A stretch of DNA of 64,000 bases from Mycobacterium sp. 852014-50255_SCH5639931 (GCF_001665605.1 NZ_LZSV01000002.1:248001-312000), one strand, 5' to 3'; positions 34,882-47,226 are shown, counted from the first letter of the stretch. Translations and numbers: made by a program. The notes: generated from the letters alone by a model not told the origin.

Positions 34882-35655
34882 CTAGCGCTGTCCGCCCGAG
34901 CGCACGCCGAGCAGCACATCCTCCCAGGCCGGGATGACCGGCTTACCCCGACGGGTGTGTACCGGTTGCTCCTGCGGCGCGGGTTGCTCTTGCGGTTCGG
35001 GGGCGGCGGGCTTCGCCGGCTCCTCGAACGAGACGTGGGCGACCCGCGCGAGCGGCCGCAGCGGGCGGTCGAAGTTCGGGTCCACCAGTTCTTTGGCCGC
35101 ATCGTCGACAGCCGTGACCGTTCCGCCGTGGGCGCCCGGGGCGAAGCAGAAGTGCGCGATGTTGTCGGACCGGCCAGCCTTCCACGCAAGCTGCACCGTC
35201 CAGCGGCTGTCTTCGTTGCGCCACGCATCCCAACTGAGCCGGTCGGGTTCCAGACCGCGCGTCACGAGTGCCGTGCTCACGGTTTCCAGGAGGGTGAGCA
35301 CCGCGGGGCCGTCGGCGAGCACCGGATGCGCGGCCGTTGCCAACTCGGCGGCGCGGGCACGTTCCAGCAGCACCGGGTGTGCGAACCGCCGGACCCGCGA
35401 GACGTCGGAGCCCGACGCCGCGGCAACCTGCTCGACGGACGCACCGGCCCGGATCTTGGCCTGAATCTCTTTGGGGCTCAGCATGTTGGTGACCTGGATG
35501 TCGAGGAGCGGTTGGTTCGGGGGCGCGGCCTCGCCGCGCACGGCGGCCTTCAGCTGATCGTCGATGGCGAGCTTCAACGGTTCGCCGGCGTCGCCGGCCT
35601 CACAGATGATGTGTTTGCCGTCGGCATCGACCCCAACCATTTTGAGTTCCCGCAT
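34882..35655 (-). CDS. sepH: Septation protein SepH (DUF3071)
   Basis: 257 residues, orthologue of Rv0883c. The N-terminal DUF3071 domain (about residues 1-170) opens with MRELKMVGVDADGKHIICE and contains a helix-turn-helix-like segment (GASVEQVAAASGSDVSRVRRFAHP). Actinobacterial SepH stimulates FtsZ assembly at the septum. A Pro/Glu-rich linker (EEPAKPAAPEPQEQPAPQEQ) and a conserved tail with VIPAWEDVLLGVR follow. ATG 35655 has GAGGAG. Monocistronic, convergent to DUF2537. Confidence 0.92.
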   Translation of the reverse strand: MRELKMVGVDADGKHIICEAGDAGEPLKLAIDDQLKAAVRGEAAPPNQPLLDIQVTNMLSPKEIQAKIRAGASVEQVAAASGSDVSRVRRFAHPVLLERARAAELATAAHPVLADGPAVLTLLETVSTALVTRGLEPDRLSWDAWRNEDSRWTVQLAWKAGRSDNIAHFCFAPGAHGGTVTAVDDAAKELVDPNFDRPLRPLARVAHVSFEEPAKPAAPEPQEQPAPQEQPVHTRRGKPVIPAWEDVLLGVRSGGQR

Positions 35656-35774
35656 GGCTTCTCCTCGCAGGCTCCGTGCGCAGGTCGATGGACCCATCTC
35701 GTGCGCACTCTAGTGCGCCAACGTCCACAAGCGGTGCTGACACGCTGGGCGGTTGCGTGCTGATTGCGGGGGAG

Positions 35775-37061
<1,287 letters not shown>

Positions 37062-37138
37062 CTAGAAGATATGCGGTACCTGCGGTACTGTCTGGACACA
37101 GCACGTCCTAATGTAAACCTCGCTGGGGAGGCTTGGAT

Positions 37139-38164
37139 ATGGCCAGGACACGCATGGTTCGACGTTGGCGCCGCAACATGGAAGTGCGCGACGACACCGA
37201 GTACGTCAACACGCTCGCCACTCTGTCCGAGGGGTCGGTGCGCCGAAATTTCAACCCGTACACAGACATCGACTGGGATTCGGCCGAATTCGCCGTCACG
37301 GAGAACGACGCTCGGTGGATATTGCCAGGGACCGACCCGTTGGGACGGCATCCCTGGTACCTGGCGCAGTCCGACGAGCGCAAGATCAAGATCGGGATGT
37401 GGCGCCAGGCCAACGTCGCCAAGGTCGGCCTGCACTTCGAGTCGATCCTGATCCGCGGTCTGATGAACTACACGTTCTGGGTGCCGAACGGGTCCCCGGA
37501 ATACCGGTACTGCCTGCACGAATCGGTCGAAGAGTGCAACCACACCATGATGTTTCAGGAGATGGTCAACCGGATCGGCGCCGACGTCCCGGGCATGCCC
37601 CGGGCGCTCAAGTGGCTCTCGCCGCTGGTGCCGCTGGTGGCCGGTCCGCTGCCGGTCGCGTTCTTCATCGGGGTGCTCGCGGGCGAGGAACCGATCGATC
37701 ACACGCAGAAAAACGTTCTGCGCGAAGGAAAGTCGCTGCATCCCATCATGGAGCGGGTGATGGCCATCCACGTGGCCGAGGAAGCGCGCCACATCTCCTT
37801 CGCTCACGAGTTCTTACGCAGGCGGGTGCCGGAGCTGACCAAGCGCCAGCGGTTCTGGACCGCGCTGTACCTGCCGCTGACGATGAAGACCTTGTGCCGG
37901 GCAATCGTGGTGCCGCCCAAGGCGTTCTGGCAGGATTTCGACATTCCGCGCGAGGTCAAGAAGGAACTCTTCTTCCGGTCGCCGGAGTCACGAAAGTGGC
38001 TGAGCGACATGTTCGGTGACGTTCGGATGCTGGCCCATGACACCGGGTTGATGGAGACGCGCTCGGCGCGGCTCATGTGGCGGCTGTGCAAGATCGACGG
38101 CAAGCCGTCGCGCTACCGCAGCGAGCCGCAACGCCAGCACCTGGCCGCGGCGCCGGCAGCCTAG
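37139..38164 (+). CDS. AurF-like diiron oxygenase, Rv0885-like
   Basis: 341-residue ferritin-like diiron protein related to p-aminobenzoate N-oxygenase AurF. Iron ligands are visible as Glu/His in LHESVEECNHTMMFQEMV and in IHVAEEARHISFAHEFL, with a preceding LHFESILIRGLMNY. The hydrophobic stretch LVPLVAGPLPVAFFIGVLAG is a helix of the fold. ATG 37139 has GGGGAGG upstream; the TTG at 37133 is an alternative. The substrate is unknown. It is divergent from serC and 20 bases before fprB, whose ferredoxin/reductase could supply electrons (inference). Confidence 0.87.
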   Translation: MARTRMVRRWRRNMEVRDDTEYVNTLATLSEGSVRRNFNPYTDIDWDSAEFAVTENDARWILPGTDPLGRHPWYLAQSDERKIKIGMWRQANVAKVGLHFESILIRGLMNYTFWVPNGSPEYRYCLHESVEECNHTMMFQEMVNRIGADVPGMPRALKWLSPLVPLVAGPLPVAFFIGVLAGEEPIDHTQKNVLREGKSLHPIMERVMAIHVAEEARHISFAHEFLRRRVPELTKRQRFWTALYLPLTMKTLCRAIVVPPKAFWQDFDIPREVKKELFFRSPESRKWLSDMFGDVRMLAHDTGLMETRSARLMWRLCKIDGKPSRYRSEPQRQHLAAAPAA

Positions 38165-38184
38165 GACCGCGCGGGTAATCGTTT

Positions 38185-39882
38185 ATGCCGCATGTTATTA
38201 CCCAGTCGTGCTGTAACGACGGGTCCTGCGTTTTCGCGTGCCCGGTGAACTGCATTCACCCCACGCCCGATGAGCCGGGCTTCGCCACCTCGGAGATGCT
38301 CTACATCGATCCGGTGGCCTGCGTCGACTGCGGTGCGTGCGTGAGCGCCTGCCCCGTCGGCGCCATCGCGCCGGACGGCCGGCTGGATACCAAGCAGCTG
38401 CCGTTCGTCGAGATCAACGCATCCTTCTACCCCGAGCGGCCCGAGGGTGAGAAGGTGCCGCCCACGTCGAAGCTGGCCCCGGTGATTCCGGCCGCCCAGG
38501 TGCGCGCCCGCCGCCGGCCGCTGACCGTGGCCATCGTGGGATCCGGGCCGGCGGCCATGTATGCCGCCGACGAACTGCTCACCCAGCATGGGGTGCAGGT
38601 CAACGTCTTTGAGAAGCTGCCCACGCCCTATGGACTGGTGCGTGCCGGGGTGGCGCCCGATCATCAGAACACCAAACGGGTCACTCGGTTGTTCGACCGG
38701 GTCACCGGTCATCGCCGCTTTCGGTTCTACCTCAACGTCGAGGTCGGCAGGCACCTGAGCCACGCCGACCTGCTGGCCCACCACCATGCCGTGATGTACG
38801 CCGTCGGCGCCCCCGACGACCGTCGGCTGGAGATCGAGGGCATGGGGCTCCCGGGTACCGGAACCGCTACCGAATTGGTCGCGTGGATCAACGGGCATCC
38901 CGACTTTGCCGATCTGCCAGTCGATCTCAGCCACGAGCGGGTGGTGATCGTCGGCAACGGAAACGTCGCGCTCGACGTGGCCCGTGTGCTCACGGCGAAC
39001 CCTGACGACCTGGCCCGCACCGACATCTCCGATCGCGCATTGGCGGCGTTTCGCGCTTCCGCCGTCCGCGAAGTGGTGATCGCCGCCCGCCGCGGCCCCG
39101 CCCAGTCGGCATTCACCTTGCCCGAACTCGTCGGGCTCACGGGCTCATCCGACGTCGTGCTCAGCGCTGCCGACCACGAGTTGGTGGCGGCCGATCTCGC
39201 GGCCGCCACGGACGGCTTGACGAGGCGCAAGCTGGAAATCCTGAGCACACTCGGTGACGATTCGGGGCCGCCCCGCAATTCCGGGGGCCCGCGTATCCGG
39301 CTGGCCTATCGGCTCACCCCGAACCGTGTGCTTGGTGATGAGCGCGTCACGGGGGTGGAGTTCGCCGTCACCGGAACCGGCGAGCTGTGCCGACTGGACG
39401 CAGGTCTGCTGCTGACATCGATTGGCTACCGCGGCATGCCGATTCGCGACCTGCCGTTCGACCAGGCGACCGCGGTGGTCCCCAACGACGGCGGCCGCGT
39501 GGTCGATCCCGACTATGGGGCGCCGGTCTCGGGGGCATACGTCGCGGGCTGGATCAAGCGGGGGCCCAGCGGTTTCATCGGCACGAACAAGTCGTGCTCC
39601 CTGCAAACCGTTCAGGCCCTGGTAGCCGATTTCAACGCCGGCCACCTGAGCGATCCGGTGGCTGAGCCGGAGGCGCTGGCCAAGCTGGTGCACGCCCGGC
39701 AGCCTCACGCCGTCGATGCCCGCGGCTGGCGAGCCATCGACGCCGCCGAGATCGCGCGGGGCAGCGCCGACGGTCGGCCGCGGAACAAGTTCACCGAGGT
39801 GGCCGACATGCTCGCCGCCGCTGCCGCCGCCGAGCCCGCGCCGCCGCCGCGACGCGGGCTGCTGGACCGCCTGCTCGGCTAG
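38185..39882 (+). CDS. fprB: Ferredoxin/NADPH-ferredoxin reductase fusion
   Basis: 565 residues, orthologue of Rv0886. The N-terminal 7Fe/8Fe-ferredoxin domain has Cys at 9, 15, 19 and 23 (CCNDGSCVFACPVNC) and 46, 49, 52 and 56 (CVDCGACVSACP). A linker leads to the adrenodoxin-reductase-like FNR domain: FAD site VAIVGSGPAAMYAADELL near residue 113, NADPH site VVIVGNGNVALDVARVL near residue 252, and the C-terminal GWIKRGPSGFIGTNK. It passes electrons from NADPH to iron-sulfur or P450 partners. Placed next to the diiron gene. It overlaps the convergent VOC stop by 4 bases. Confidence 0.94.
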   Translation: MPHVITQSCCNDGSCVFACPVNCIHPTPDEPGFATSEMLYIDPVACVDCGACVSACPVGAIAPDGRLDTKQLPFVEINASFYPERPEGEKVPPTSKLAPVIPAAQVRARRRPLTVAIVGSGPAAMYAADELLTQHGVQVNVFEKLPTPYGLVRAGVAPDHQNTKRVTRLFDRVTGHRRFRFYLNVEVGRHLSHADLLAHHHAVMYAVGAPDDRRLEIEGMGLPGTGTATELVAWINGHPDFADLPVDLSHERVVIVGNGNVALDVARVLTANPDDLARTDISDRALAAFRASAVREVVIAARRGPAQSAFTLPELVGLTGSSDVVLSAADHELVAADLAAATDGLTRRKLEILSTLGDDSGPPRNSGGPRIRLAYRLTPNRVLGDERVTGVEFAVTGTGELCRLDAGLLLTSIGYRGMPIRDLPFDQATAVVPNDGGRVVDPDYGAPVSGAYVAGWIKRGPSGFIGTNKSCSLQTVQALVADFNAGHLSDPVAEPEALAKLVHARQPHAVDARGWRAIDAAEIARGSADGRPRNKFTEVADMLAAAAAAEPAPPPRRGLLDRLLG

Positions 39883-40337
39883 CCGGCGCCCTGCCCGGCC
39901 ATCGCGGCCTGAATTTCGTCGTAGCCGACCTCGCGTACCGGCTGACCCATCGACCAATGGTGGCCGAACGGGTCGGCGACCACGCCGTAGCGGTCACCCC
40001 AAAACTGGTCGTCCAAGGGAGCGACCACGGTGGCGCCCGCGTCCAGCGCCCGCTGGAACTTGGCGTCGACGTCGGTGACGGTCAGGTGGATGGTGACCGG
40101 GGTGCCGCCCAATGACTTGGGCGTCATCGATTTGCCGCCGCACATCTCGGGGAAATCGTCGTTGAGCATGACCAGAAAGCCGTTGATGCGCACGGCGGCG
40201 TGGATGAGTTTTCCGTCGGGCCGGGGCACACGCCCCAGCTCCTCGGCGCCGAAAGCCTTGACGTAGAAGTCAATTGCGGCGGCGGCGTCGTCCACCACCA
40301 GGTGCGGGGACAGGGCGGGTTCGATGTTGAGCGCCAT
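39879..40337 (-). CDS. VOC (PhnB/glyoxalase-type) protein, Rv0887c-like
   Basis: 152-residue vicinal-oxygen-chelate domain protein. Starts SPHLVVDDAAAAIDFYVKAFGAEEL; metal-ligand positions fall in GTPVTIHLTVTDVD and in DRYGVVADPFGHHWSMG. PhnB-like; the activity is unknown. ATG 40337 has AAGGAG. In H37Rv Rv0888 follows; here a 132-base gap leads straight to citA. Confidence 0.88.
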   Translation of the reverse strand: MALNIEPALSPHLVVDDAAAAIDFYVKAFGAEELGRVPRPDGKLIHAAVRINGFLVMLNDDFPEMCGGKSMTPKSLGGTPVTIHLTVTDVDAKFQRALDAGATVVAPLDDQFWGDRYGVVADPFGHHWSMGQPVREVGYDEIQAAMAGQGAG

Positions 40338-40469
40338 TGTGGTTCTCCTTGTTGTCGGTTCCCAGGCCGGCCCGAACCGGGCAGGCTCGCGAGTTATGAC
40401 TGCGCCCGCGACGAAAACTCATCGCGGCGACATTCATTTAATCGCCGGGCACCGACAACCGGCCCCGCC

Positions 40470-41591
40470 TCAGGCGTTGGTGAGGCTGCGGTCCCAACCC
40501 TCGACCGATTCCGGGCTGCGGGGGCCCGGTCCGACATAAATGGCCGACGGGCGCACCAGCTTGCCGAGCCGCTTCTGCTCGAGGATGTGCGCGCACCAGC
40601 CGGCGGTGCGTCCGCAGGTGAACATCGCCGGCATCATGTTGGCCTGCACCTGCGCGAAGTCGAGGATCACCGCCGCCCAGAACTCGACGTTGGTCTCGAT
40701 GGCCCGGTCCGGACGTCGCTCGCGCAGCTCGGCCAGGGCGGCCTGCTCCAGGGCGACCGCGACCTCGTGGCGCGGAGCCTTCAGCCGCTCCGCGGTCGCG
40801 CGCAGCACCCGCGCGCGCGGGTCCTCGGCGCGGTAGACGCGGTGTCCGAAGCCCATCAGCTTGTCGCCGCTGTCCAGGATCTTCTTGACCAGCCCGCGGG
40901 CGTCACCGGTGCGCTCCACCTCTTCGATCATCGGCAGGACCCGCGCCGGCGCGCCGCCGTGCAGCGGCCCGCTCATGGCCCCGATCGCCCCGGACAACGC
41001 CGCGGCCACGTCGGCGCCGGTCGAGGCGATCACCCGCGCGGTGAACGTCGAGGCGTTCATGCCGTGCTCGGCGGCCGAGACCCAGTAGGCGTCGATCGCC
41101 TCGACGTGCCTGGGGTCCGGCTCGCCCTGCCAGCGGGTCATGAAACGGGCTGTGACGGTGTCGCATTCATCGATCACCCGCTGCGGTACCGCGGGCTGAT
41201 AGATGCCGCGGGCGGACTGCGCGACGTAGGACAGTGCCATCACCGATGCCCGGGCCAGCTGATCGCGGGCGGTTGCGTCGTCGGTATCGAGCAGGGGCCG
41301 ATACCCCCAGATCGGGGCCAGCATCGCCAAACCCGCCTGCACGTCGACGCGCACGTCACCGGTGTGGATGGGCAGCGGGAACGGCTCGGCGGGCGGCAAT
41401 CCGTGGCCGAACTTACCGTCGACCAGCAGGGCCCACACGTCGCCGAAAGTGACCTGCTGATCCACCAGGTCCTGGATGTCGACACCGCGGTAGCGCAGCG
41501 CGCCGCCGTCTTTATCCGGTTCGGCGATCTCGGTGGTGAAGGCGACGACGCCCTCGAGGCCGGGGACGAAGTCTTCGGGGACCACAGTCAT
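40470..41591 (-). CDS. citA: Citrate synthase homologue with Asp-to-Glu at catalytic site
   Basis: 373 residues, exactly the length of Rv0889c. Citrate-synthase fold: His176 (AAEHGMNAS), His211 (GPLHGGA) and His250 (GFGHRVY) are conserved. At the position of the general-base Asp (NVDFYTG in the second citrate synthase of this window), residue 303 is Glu (NVEFWAAV). The gene is divergent from pdxH, with only 71 bases between starts. ATG 41591. It condenses oxaloacetate and acetyl-CoA, or a related substrate; the Glu makes its rate uncertain. Confidence 0.93.
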   Translation of the reverse strand: MTVVPEDFVPGLEGVVAFTTEIAEPDKDGGALRYRGVDIQDLVDQQVTFGDVWALLVDGKFGHGLPPAEPFPLPIHTGDVRVDVQAGLAMLAPIWGYRPLLDTDDATARDQLARASVMALSYVAQSARGIYQPAVPQRVIDECDTVTARFMTRWQGEPDPRHVEAIDAYWVSAAEHGMNASTFTARVIASTGADVAAALSGAIGAMSGPLHGGAPARVLPMIEEVERTGDARGLVKKILDSGDKLMGFGHRVYRAEDPRARVLRATAERLKAPRHEVAVALEQAALAELRERRPDRAIETNVEFWAAVILDFAQVQANMMPAMFTCGRTAGWCAHILEQKRLGKLVRPSAIYVGPGPRSPESVEGWDRSLTNA

Positions 41592-41649
41592 GCGAAAATT
41601 CTCGCACCCCACGTTCGGGCCGACGCTACCGGCCGGTAGCAAGCCCCGG

Positions 41650-41665
41650 TAGCGTTGGCGCGATG
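41650..41665 (+). promoter_or_regulatory. Leaderless promoter -10 for pdxH
   Basis: TAGCGT (41650-41655) and exactly 7 bases before ATG 41663, with no Shine-Dalgarno. Confidence 0.55.
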
Positions 41666-42322
41666 GCAGGACCAGACTCCGAGCGCCTGCAGAGGATGCG
41701 CGTGGAATACGGATCGGCGGAGAAGGACGGCAGTCCCGATCTCGACGCGGACTGGCTCGACGACGGTTGGGTTGCCTTGTTGCGCAAATGGATCGATGAA
41801 GCCGAGCGGTCCGGTGTCGCCGAACCGAACGCCATGGTGCTGGCCACCGTCGCCGACGGCAGGCCGACGAGCCGATCGGTGTTGTGCAAGAGCGTCGACG
41901 AGTCCGGGATCACATTTTTCACCAACTATGACTCGGCCAAGGGCGCCGATCTCGCGGCGACGCCGTACGCGTCGGTGACATTTCCCTGGTACCAGCTGGG
42001 CCGGCAGGTTCACCTCCGCGGACCGGTGAGCAAGGTCACGCCGGAGGCCACCGGGGACTACTGGTCCAAGCGGCCCCGCGGCTCCCAGCTTGGCGCGTGG
42101 GCATCGCACCAGTCCCGTCCGATCGCGTCGCGCGCGGCGCTGCTCGACCAGCTGGCCGAGGTCACCGCGGGCTTCGCCGACCGCGAGCAGATTCCGGTGC
42201 CACCGGGGTGGGGCGGCTATCTGCTTGCTCCGGAGTCGGTCGAATTCTGGCAGGGCCGGGAGAACCGGTTGCATAACCGGATCCGGGTCGCCGGCGCTCA
42301 CGTCGAGCGCCTCCAGCCCTAG
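41663..42322 (+). CDS. pdxH: Pyridoxamine 5'-phosphate oxidase
   Basis: 219-residue PdxH, FMN enzyme forming pyridoxal 5'-phosphate from PNP/PMP. Blocks seen: [56 protein letters not shown] and the C-terminal [18 protein letters not shown], whose ARG/HNR residues bind substrate. Its PLP product serves dapC, serC and other aminotransferases here. In H37Rv, pdxH is elsewhere; here it sits between the two citrate synthase genes. ATG 41663 with leaderless -10. Confidence 0.95.
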   Translation: MAGPDSERLQRMRVEYGSAEKDGSPDLDADWLDDGWVALLRKWIDEAERSGVAEPNAMVLATVADGRPTSRSVLCKSVDESGITFFTNYDSAKGADLAATPYASVTFPWYQLGRQVHLRGPVSKVTPEATGDYWSKRPRGSQLGAWASHQSRPIASRAALLDQLAEVTAGFADREQIPVPPGWGGYLLAPESVEFWQGRENRLHNRIRVAGAHVERLQP

Positions 42323-42327
42323 CCCGC

Positions 42328-42365
42328 CCCGGGGGTCGGTGCGCCGGGACAGACCCGACCCCGGG
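42328..42365 (+). terminator. Hairpin after pdxH
   Basis: CCCGGGGGTCGG (42328-42339) pairs imperfectly with CCCGACCCCGGG (42354-42365) over a 14-base loop, just past the stop at 42322. No T tail; a GC-rich stem of this kind can act as a terminator in mycobacteria. Confidence 0.5.
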
Positions 42366-42451
42366 CAGGCATGCGAACGCGACAACGACTACCTTCACCT
42401 ATAAGCACCTAGTCAGGGCAGCCATACCAGCCAGAGCGCAAAGGGGTTCTC

Positions 42452-43741
<1,290 letters not shown>

Positions 43742-43744
<3 letters not shown>

Positions 43745-43792
43745 TGGCGATCGCGAGCGCGGCGTAGCCGGGCGCTGCGGGTCGCCACCGAT
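43742..43792. repeat. Dispersed structured repeat, copy B
   Basis: About 50 bases, beginning at the gltA2 stop TAG and ending CCACCGAT. Outer arms GTGGCGA and TCGCCAC pair; inside, AGCGC pairs with GCGCT. Possibly a bidirectional terminator. Tandem with copy C at a 55-base period. Confidence 0.75.
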
Positions 43793-43796
43793 GAGC

Positions 43797-43847
43797 TAGT
43801 GGCGATCGCGAGCGCGGCGTAGCCGGGCGCTGCGGGTCGCCACCGAT
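43797..43847. repeat. Dispersed structured repeat, copy C
   Basis: Second tandem copy, near-identical to B and ending 8 bases before the end of the convergent CrtI-like gene at 43855. Confidence 0.75.
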
Positions 43848-43854
43848 CAGGTCA

Positions 43855-45408
43855 TCAGCAGAGCGAGGCCAATACCGCCATGGCGGCGTTGTGCCCGCCG
43901 ATGCCCGACACTGCGCCGCCGCGGCGGGCACCGGAGCCGCACAACATGATCCGCTCGTGGGAGGTCGCCACCCCCCATTGTCGTGCGGGCGTGTTCAGCG
44001 GGTCGTCGTCGTCCGCGAACGGCCACGACAGGCCGCCGTGGAAGATGTTGCCGGCCGTCATCCCGAGCGTGCGGTGCAAGTCCAGGGTGGTCGTCGTCTC
44101 GATGCACGGCCGGCCCTGAGCGTCGCTCATCAACACGTCCTGAATGGGTTCGGCCAGAACGGAATTCAGTGACGCCAGTACCGACTCGGTCAGCCGGTCA
44201 CGCAGGGCGCCGGAGTAGCTGCCGTCGAACAACGAGTGCGGGGTGTGCAGACCGAACACCGTCATCGTGTGGGCGCCCGATTCGCGCAGGTCGGCCGACA
44301 AGATGCTCGGGTCGGTCAGCGAATGGCAATAGGCTTCGCACGGTAGCGGATTCGGGATATTCCCGTTGGCCGCGCGCGAATATCCGGCGTCCAGTTGGGT
44401 CCAGGTCTCGTTCACATGGAACGTCCCGGCGAAGGCCTGTTCGGGGCTGACGCCGTCGTCACGCAATCGGGGCAGTCGCCGCAGCACCATGTTCACCTTG
44501 ACCTGCGCGCCCTGGGCGGGGGTCGGCGGCCGTTCGCCGAGCAGGCCTGCCAAGACCGCGGGTGTGACGCCGGCGAGGACGAACCGGCCCTTTATCAGGT
44601 GGTCCTCGTCGCCGGTGCGGTAGCGCACCAGGCCGTCGGGTTCGACGTTGTAAACCTCTGCGCCAGTGATGATTTCGGCACCGTGGCCGACGGCGGCCGT
44701 TGCCAGGGCATCGGTCAGTGCGCCCATCCCGCCGACGGGAACATCCCAGTCGCCGGTGCCGCCGCCCAGCACGTGATAGAGGAAGCAGACGTTCTGGATC
44801 AGCGACGGGTCGTCAAGGCGCGCGAACGTTCCGATCAGCGCGTCGGTCGCGATCACACCGCGGACCACGTCGTTGCGTACGGCGGCGGTGATGGCATGCC
44901 CGATCGGCTCGTCGATCATCGCGTGCCACGCGGCCGCCGCCTCGGGGTCACCGCTTCCCGAGACATGGAGGCGGGCCTGCTCGCGGGTGCGCAGCGGTTC
45001 CAGCAGTGTCGGCCATAGCCGTTGGGTCACCAGTCGGCAGCGTCGGTAGAAGGAGGCGAACCCCTGCTCATCGGGGCCGGCGCCGATCGCGGCGAACGTG
45101 TCGCCGGCAGCACCGATCAACAGCCCACTGCGGCCATCGGCGTCGGGGTCGGGCGTGTACGAGGAATACTGCCGCCGGGCCAGCCGCACCGCCGCACCCA
45201 GGTCGGCGACGATGCGGGACGGCAACAAGCTGACCAGGTAGGAGTAGCGGGAGAGCCGGACGCCGACACCGTCGAAGGCCTGCGCCGAAACCGCGGCACC
45301 GCCGATGTGACCCTGCCGCTCCAGCAACCGCACCCGAAGGCCCGCGCGAGCCAGGTACGACGCCGCGACCAGGCCGTTGTGACCGCCACCAATCACTATG
45401 GCGTCCAA
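43855..45408 (-). CDS. CrtI/phytoene-desaturase-like FAD oxidoreductase, Rv0897c-like
   Basis: 517-residue flavoprotein of the carotenoid desaturase/amine-oxidase-like family. N-terminal FAD site: AIVIGGGHNGLVAASYLARAGL with RVRLLERQGHIGGAA. C-terminal nucleotide block: IMLCGSGARRGGAVSGIGGHNAA. The substrate is not established. The start is TTG 45408, since the family sequence begins at the next codon; SD is weak. It is convergent with gltA2 across the repeat copies. Confidence 0.87.
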   Translation of the reverse strand: MDAIVIGGGHNGLVAASYLARAGLRVRLLERQGHIGGAAVSAQAFDGVGVRLSRYSYLVSLLPSRIVADLGAAVRLARRQYSSYTPDPDADGRSGLLIGAAGDTFAAIGAGPDEQGFASFYRRCRLVTQRLWPTLLEPLRTREQARLHVSGSGDPEAAAAWHAMIDEPIGHAITAAVRNDVVRGVIATDALIGTFARLDDPSLIQNVCFLYHVLGGGTGDWDVPVGGMGALTDALATAAVGHGAEIITGAEVYNVEPDGLVRYRTGDEDHLIKGRFVLAGVTPAVLAGLLGERPPTPAQGAQVKVNMVLRRLPRLRDDGVSPEQAFAGTFHVNETWTQLDAGYSRAANGNIPNPLPCEAYCHSLTDPSILSADLRESGAHTMTVFGLHTPHSLFDGSYSGALRDRLTESVLASLNSVLAEPIQDVLMSDAQGRPCIETTTTLDLHRTLGMTAGNIFHGGLSWPFADDDDPLNTPARQWGVATSHERIMLCGSGARRGGAVSGIGGHNAAMAVLASLC

Positions 45409-45434
45409 GGCACCGCCATCTGCCGCGTGATGGC

Positions 45435-45698
45435 TCAGTTCAGGTAGCCCTCCACCTCGCCCGGCGGACGAACCTCGGCCTCCCGGGGGTCACCGCCGGT
45501 TTCACGCAGCGCCCGCCGCTGTCGCAGCAGGTCCCAACACTGGTCCAGCTCGACCTCCAGCCGGCGCAGGCGGTCGTGTTCCTCCGATTCGGCGATGTCG
45601 CGGTGTTGCAGCTGCTCCCGCAGGGCTTTCTCCTGTGCGACCAGGTCGCGGATGTGTGCCAGGGTTTCGTTGTCGGTCGGTTTCTTGCCGTTGGCCAT
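45435..45698 (-). CDS. DUF2630 coiled-coil protein, Rv0898c-like
   Basis: 87 residues, highly charged and helical (TLAHIRDLVAQEKALREQLQ, followed by heptad-like EEHDRLRRLEVELDQCWDLLRQRRALR), family DUF2630. Function unknown. Transcribed towards the CrtI-like gene with a 26-base gap, likely co-transcribed. Confidence 0.88.
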   Translation of the reverse strand: MANGKKPTDNETLAHIRDLVAQEKALREQLQHRDIAESEEHDRLRRLEVELDQCWDLLRQRRALRETGGDPREAEVRPPGEVEGYLN

Positions 45699-45872
45699 CG
45701 CTCCAGTGTGCCCGACCGGGCGTGGGCCGAATCGCTAGGTTGCCCATCGCCCGCCGGGCGCGCAGCACAGGCCAACGAACCGACGGAGGCGAAACCCTTG
45801 TGCCATAGCCGATTCAGAGCCTGCCACGACGAAGATCCCGACGGTGTCGCTCGCGCTCCGGCACCCGAAGCG

Positions 45873-47213
45873 CTAGCTCGGGCCGGGGAGGCGCAGCACC
45901 AGGCGGGCGCCGCCAAGCGGGCTGCTTTCCAGTGCAGCGGTTCCGCCGTGCAGGTGGGCCTGTTGGGCCACCAACGCCAGCCCCAGGCCCGACCCGGAAT
46001 GGGAGGCGGTCGACCCGCGGGAGAACCGTTCGAACACCACCTGGCGTTCGTCTTCGGGCACGCCGCTGCCGTTGTCGTCGATGGCGATCTCCACCCCGGC
46101 GCGCGAGCTGACCGCCGAGAGGAGGACCCGGGTCGCGCCGCCGTGCTTGACGGCGTTGGCGATCGCGTTGTCCACCGCCAGGCGCAGTCCGGCCGGTAAT
46201 CCGACGATGATGCACGTCGGCGACGGCACCAGTGACACGTCGAGGTCGGGGTAGATGCGCATCGCGTCGTGGGCGGCGCGGTCAAGCAGCTCGGTGATGT
46301 CGACCGGCACCTGATCGTCGGATGTCGACAGTTCGCCCTGGGCGAGCCGCTCCAGGGCGCTCAGGGTGGCCTCGATCCGCGACTGGGTGCGGATGACGTC
46401 GCTCAGCACCTCTTTGCGTTGGTCGTCGGGCATGTCCAGGGTGGCCAGCACCTCGAGGTTCGTGCGCATCGCCGTCAAGGGCGTGCGCAGCTCGTGCGAC
46501 GACACGGCGGCGAAGTCGCGGGCCGACGCCAGCGCCTCCTTGGTCCGGATCTGCTCATCCCAGATGCGCTGCAGCATGCCCCGCATGGCCTCGGCGATCT
46601 CGACGGCCTCGGTGGCGCCGTGCACCTCGACCCGCGGTGCCTCGTCGCCGGCATCGATCGATTGGGTCTGCTGCGCCAGCTGCTTGAACGGGCGCACCGC
46701 GAACGCGGCCAGCAACCAGGCGAACACAGCCGCCGCGCCAATGGCGAAGCCACAGATCAGCAGTACTCGCCGGTGCAGATTGTTGGTTTCGGCGAGCGTC
46801 GCGTCATACGTCGCACCCACGGCCAGCGACGTGGGCTCCGGCGCGGGAATCTCCACCGTCCGCACCCGGTAGCGCACGCCTTTGACGTAAGCGTCGGCGT
46901 AATCGACGTCCAGCTTGGGCAGCGTCACATAGGAGTTCGACTTGACCTGGTCGCCGCGGCGGACCGTCATGATGGCGTCGTTGTCGTTGGGGGAGCGCGG
47001 GATTTCGTCGAGGCCGCGCGGCAGGAAAGGGATGGCGAATCCCGCGGCCTCGTCGAGGCGGCGGTCCAGCCGTTCCTTGCGGTCGTTGGTGATGCCCACC
47101 CAGACGACGATCCCGACGATGAGCACGGGAATGGCGGCGCCGATGGCGGTCGCGACCACGACCCGGGCGCGCAGCGAAGGCGTACGGGTCAGGATGCGGG
47201 ATAGAAAGTTCAT
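45873..47213 (-). CDS. prrB: Sensor histidine kinase PrrB
   Basis: 446-residue kinase, orthologue of Rv0902c. Two transmembrane segments (about residues 20-41 and 149-171) bracket an extracytoplasmic loop; a HAMP domain follows, then the dimerisation helix with His240 (SSHELRTPL), and the HATPase domain with N box (DNAIANAVKHGG), G1 (DDNGSGVPEDE) and G2 (GSGLGLALV). It phosphorylates PrrA, encoded 13 bases upstream. In M. tuberculosis, PrrAB controls respiration and nitrogen-related genes and is essential. 174 bases between this gene and DUF2630 take the place of Rv0899-Rv0901. Confidence 0.96.
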   Translation of the reverse strand: MNFLSRILTRTPSLRARVVVATAIGAAIPVLIVGIVVWVGITNDRKERLDRRLDEAAGFAIPFLPRGLDEIPRSPNDNDAIMTVRRGDQVKSNSYVTLPKLDVDYADAYVKGVRYRVRTVEIPAPEPTSLAVGATYDATLAETNNLHRRVLLICGFAIGAAAVFAWLLAAFAVRPFKQLAQQTQSIDAGDEAPRVEVHGATEAVEIAEAMRGMLQRIWDEQIRTKEALASARDFAAVSSHELRTPLTAMRTNLEVLATLDMPDDQRKEVLSDVIRTQSRIEATLSALERLAQGELSTSDDQVPVDITELLDRAAHDAMRIYPDLDVSLVPSPTCIIVGLPAGLRLAVDNAIANAVKHGGATRVLLSAVSSRAGVEIAIDDNGSGVPEDERQVVFERFSRGSTASHSGSGLGLALVAQQAHLHGGTAALESSPLGGARLVLRLPGPS

Positions 47214-47226
47214 GGGGCCCGCCTGG

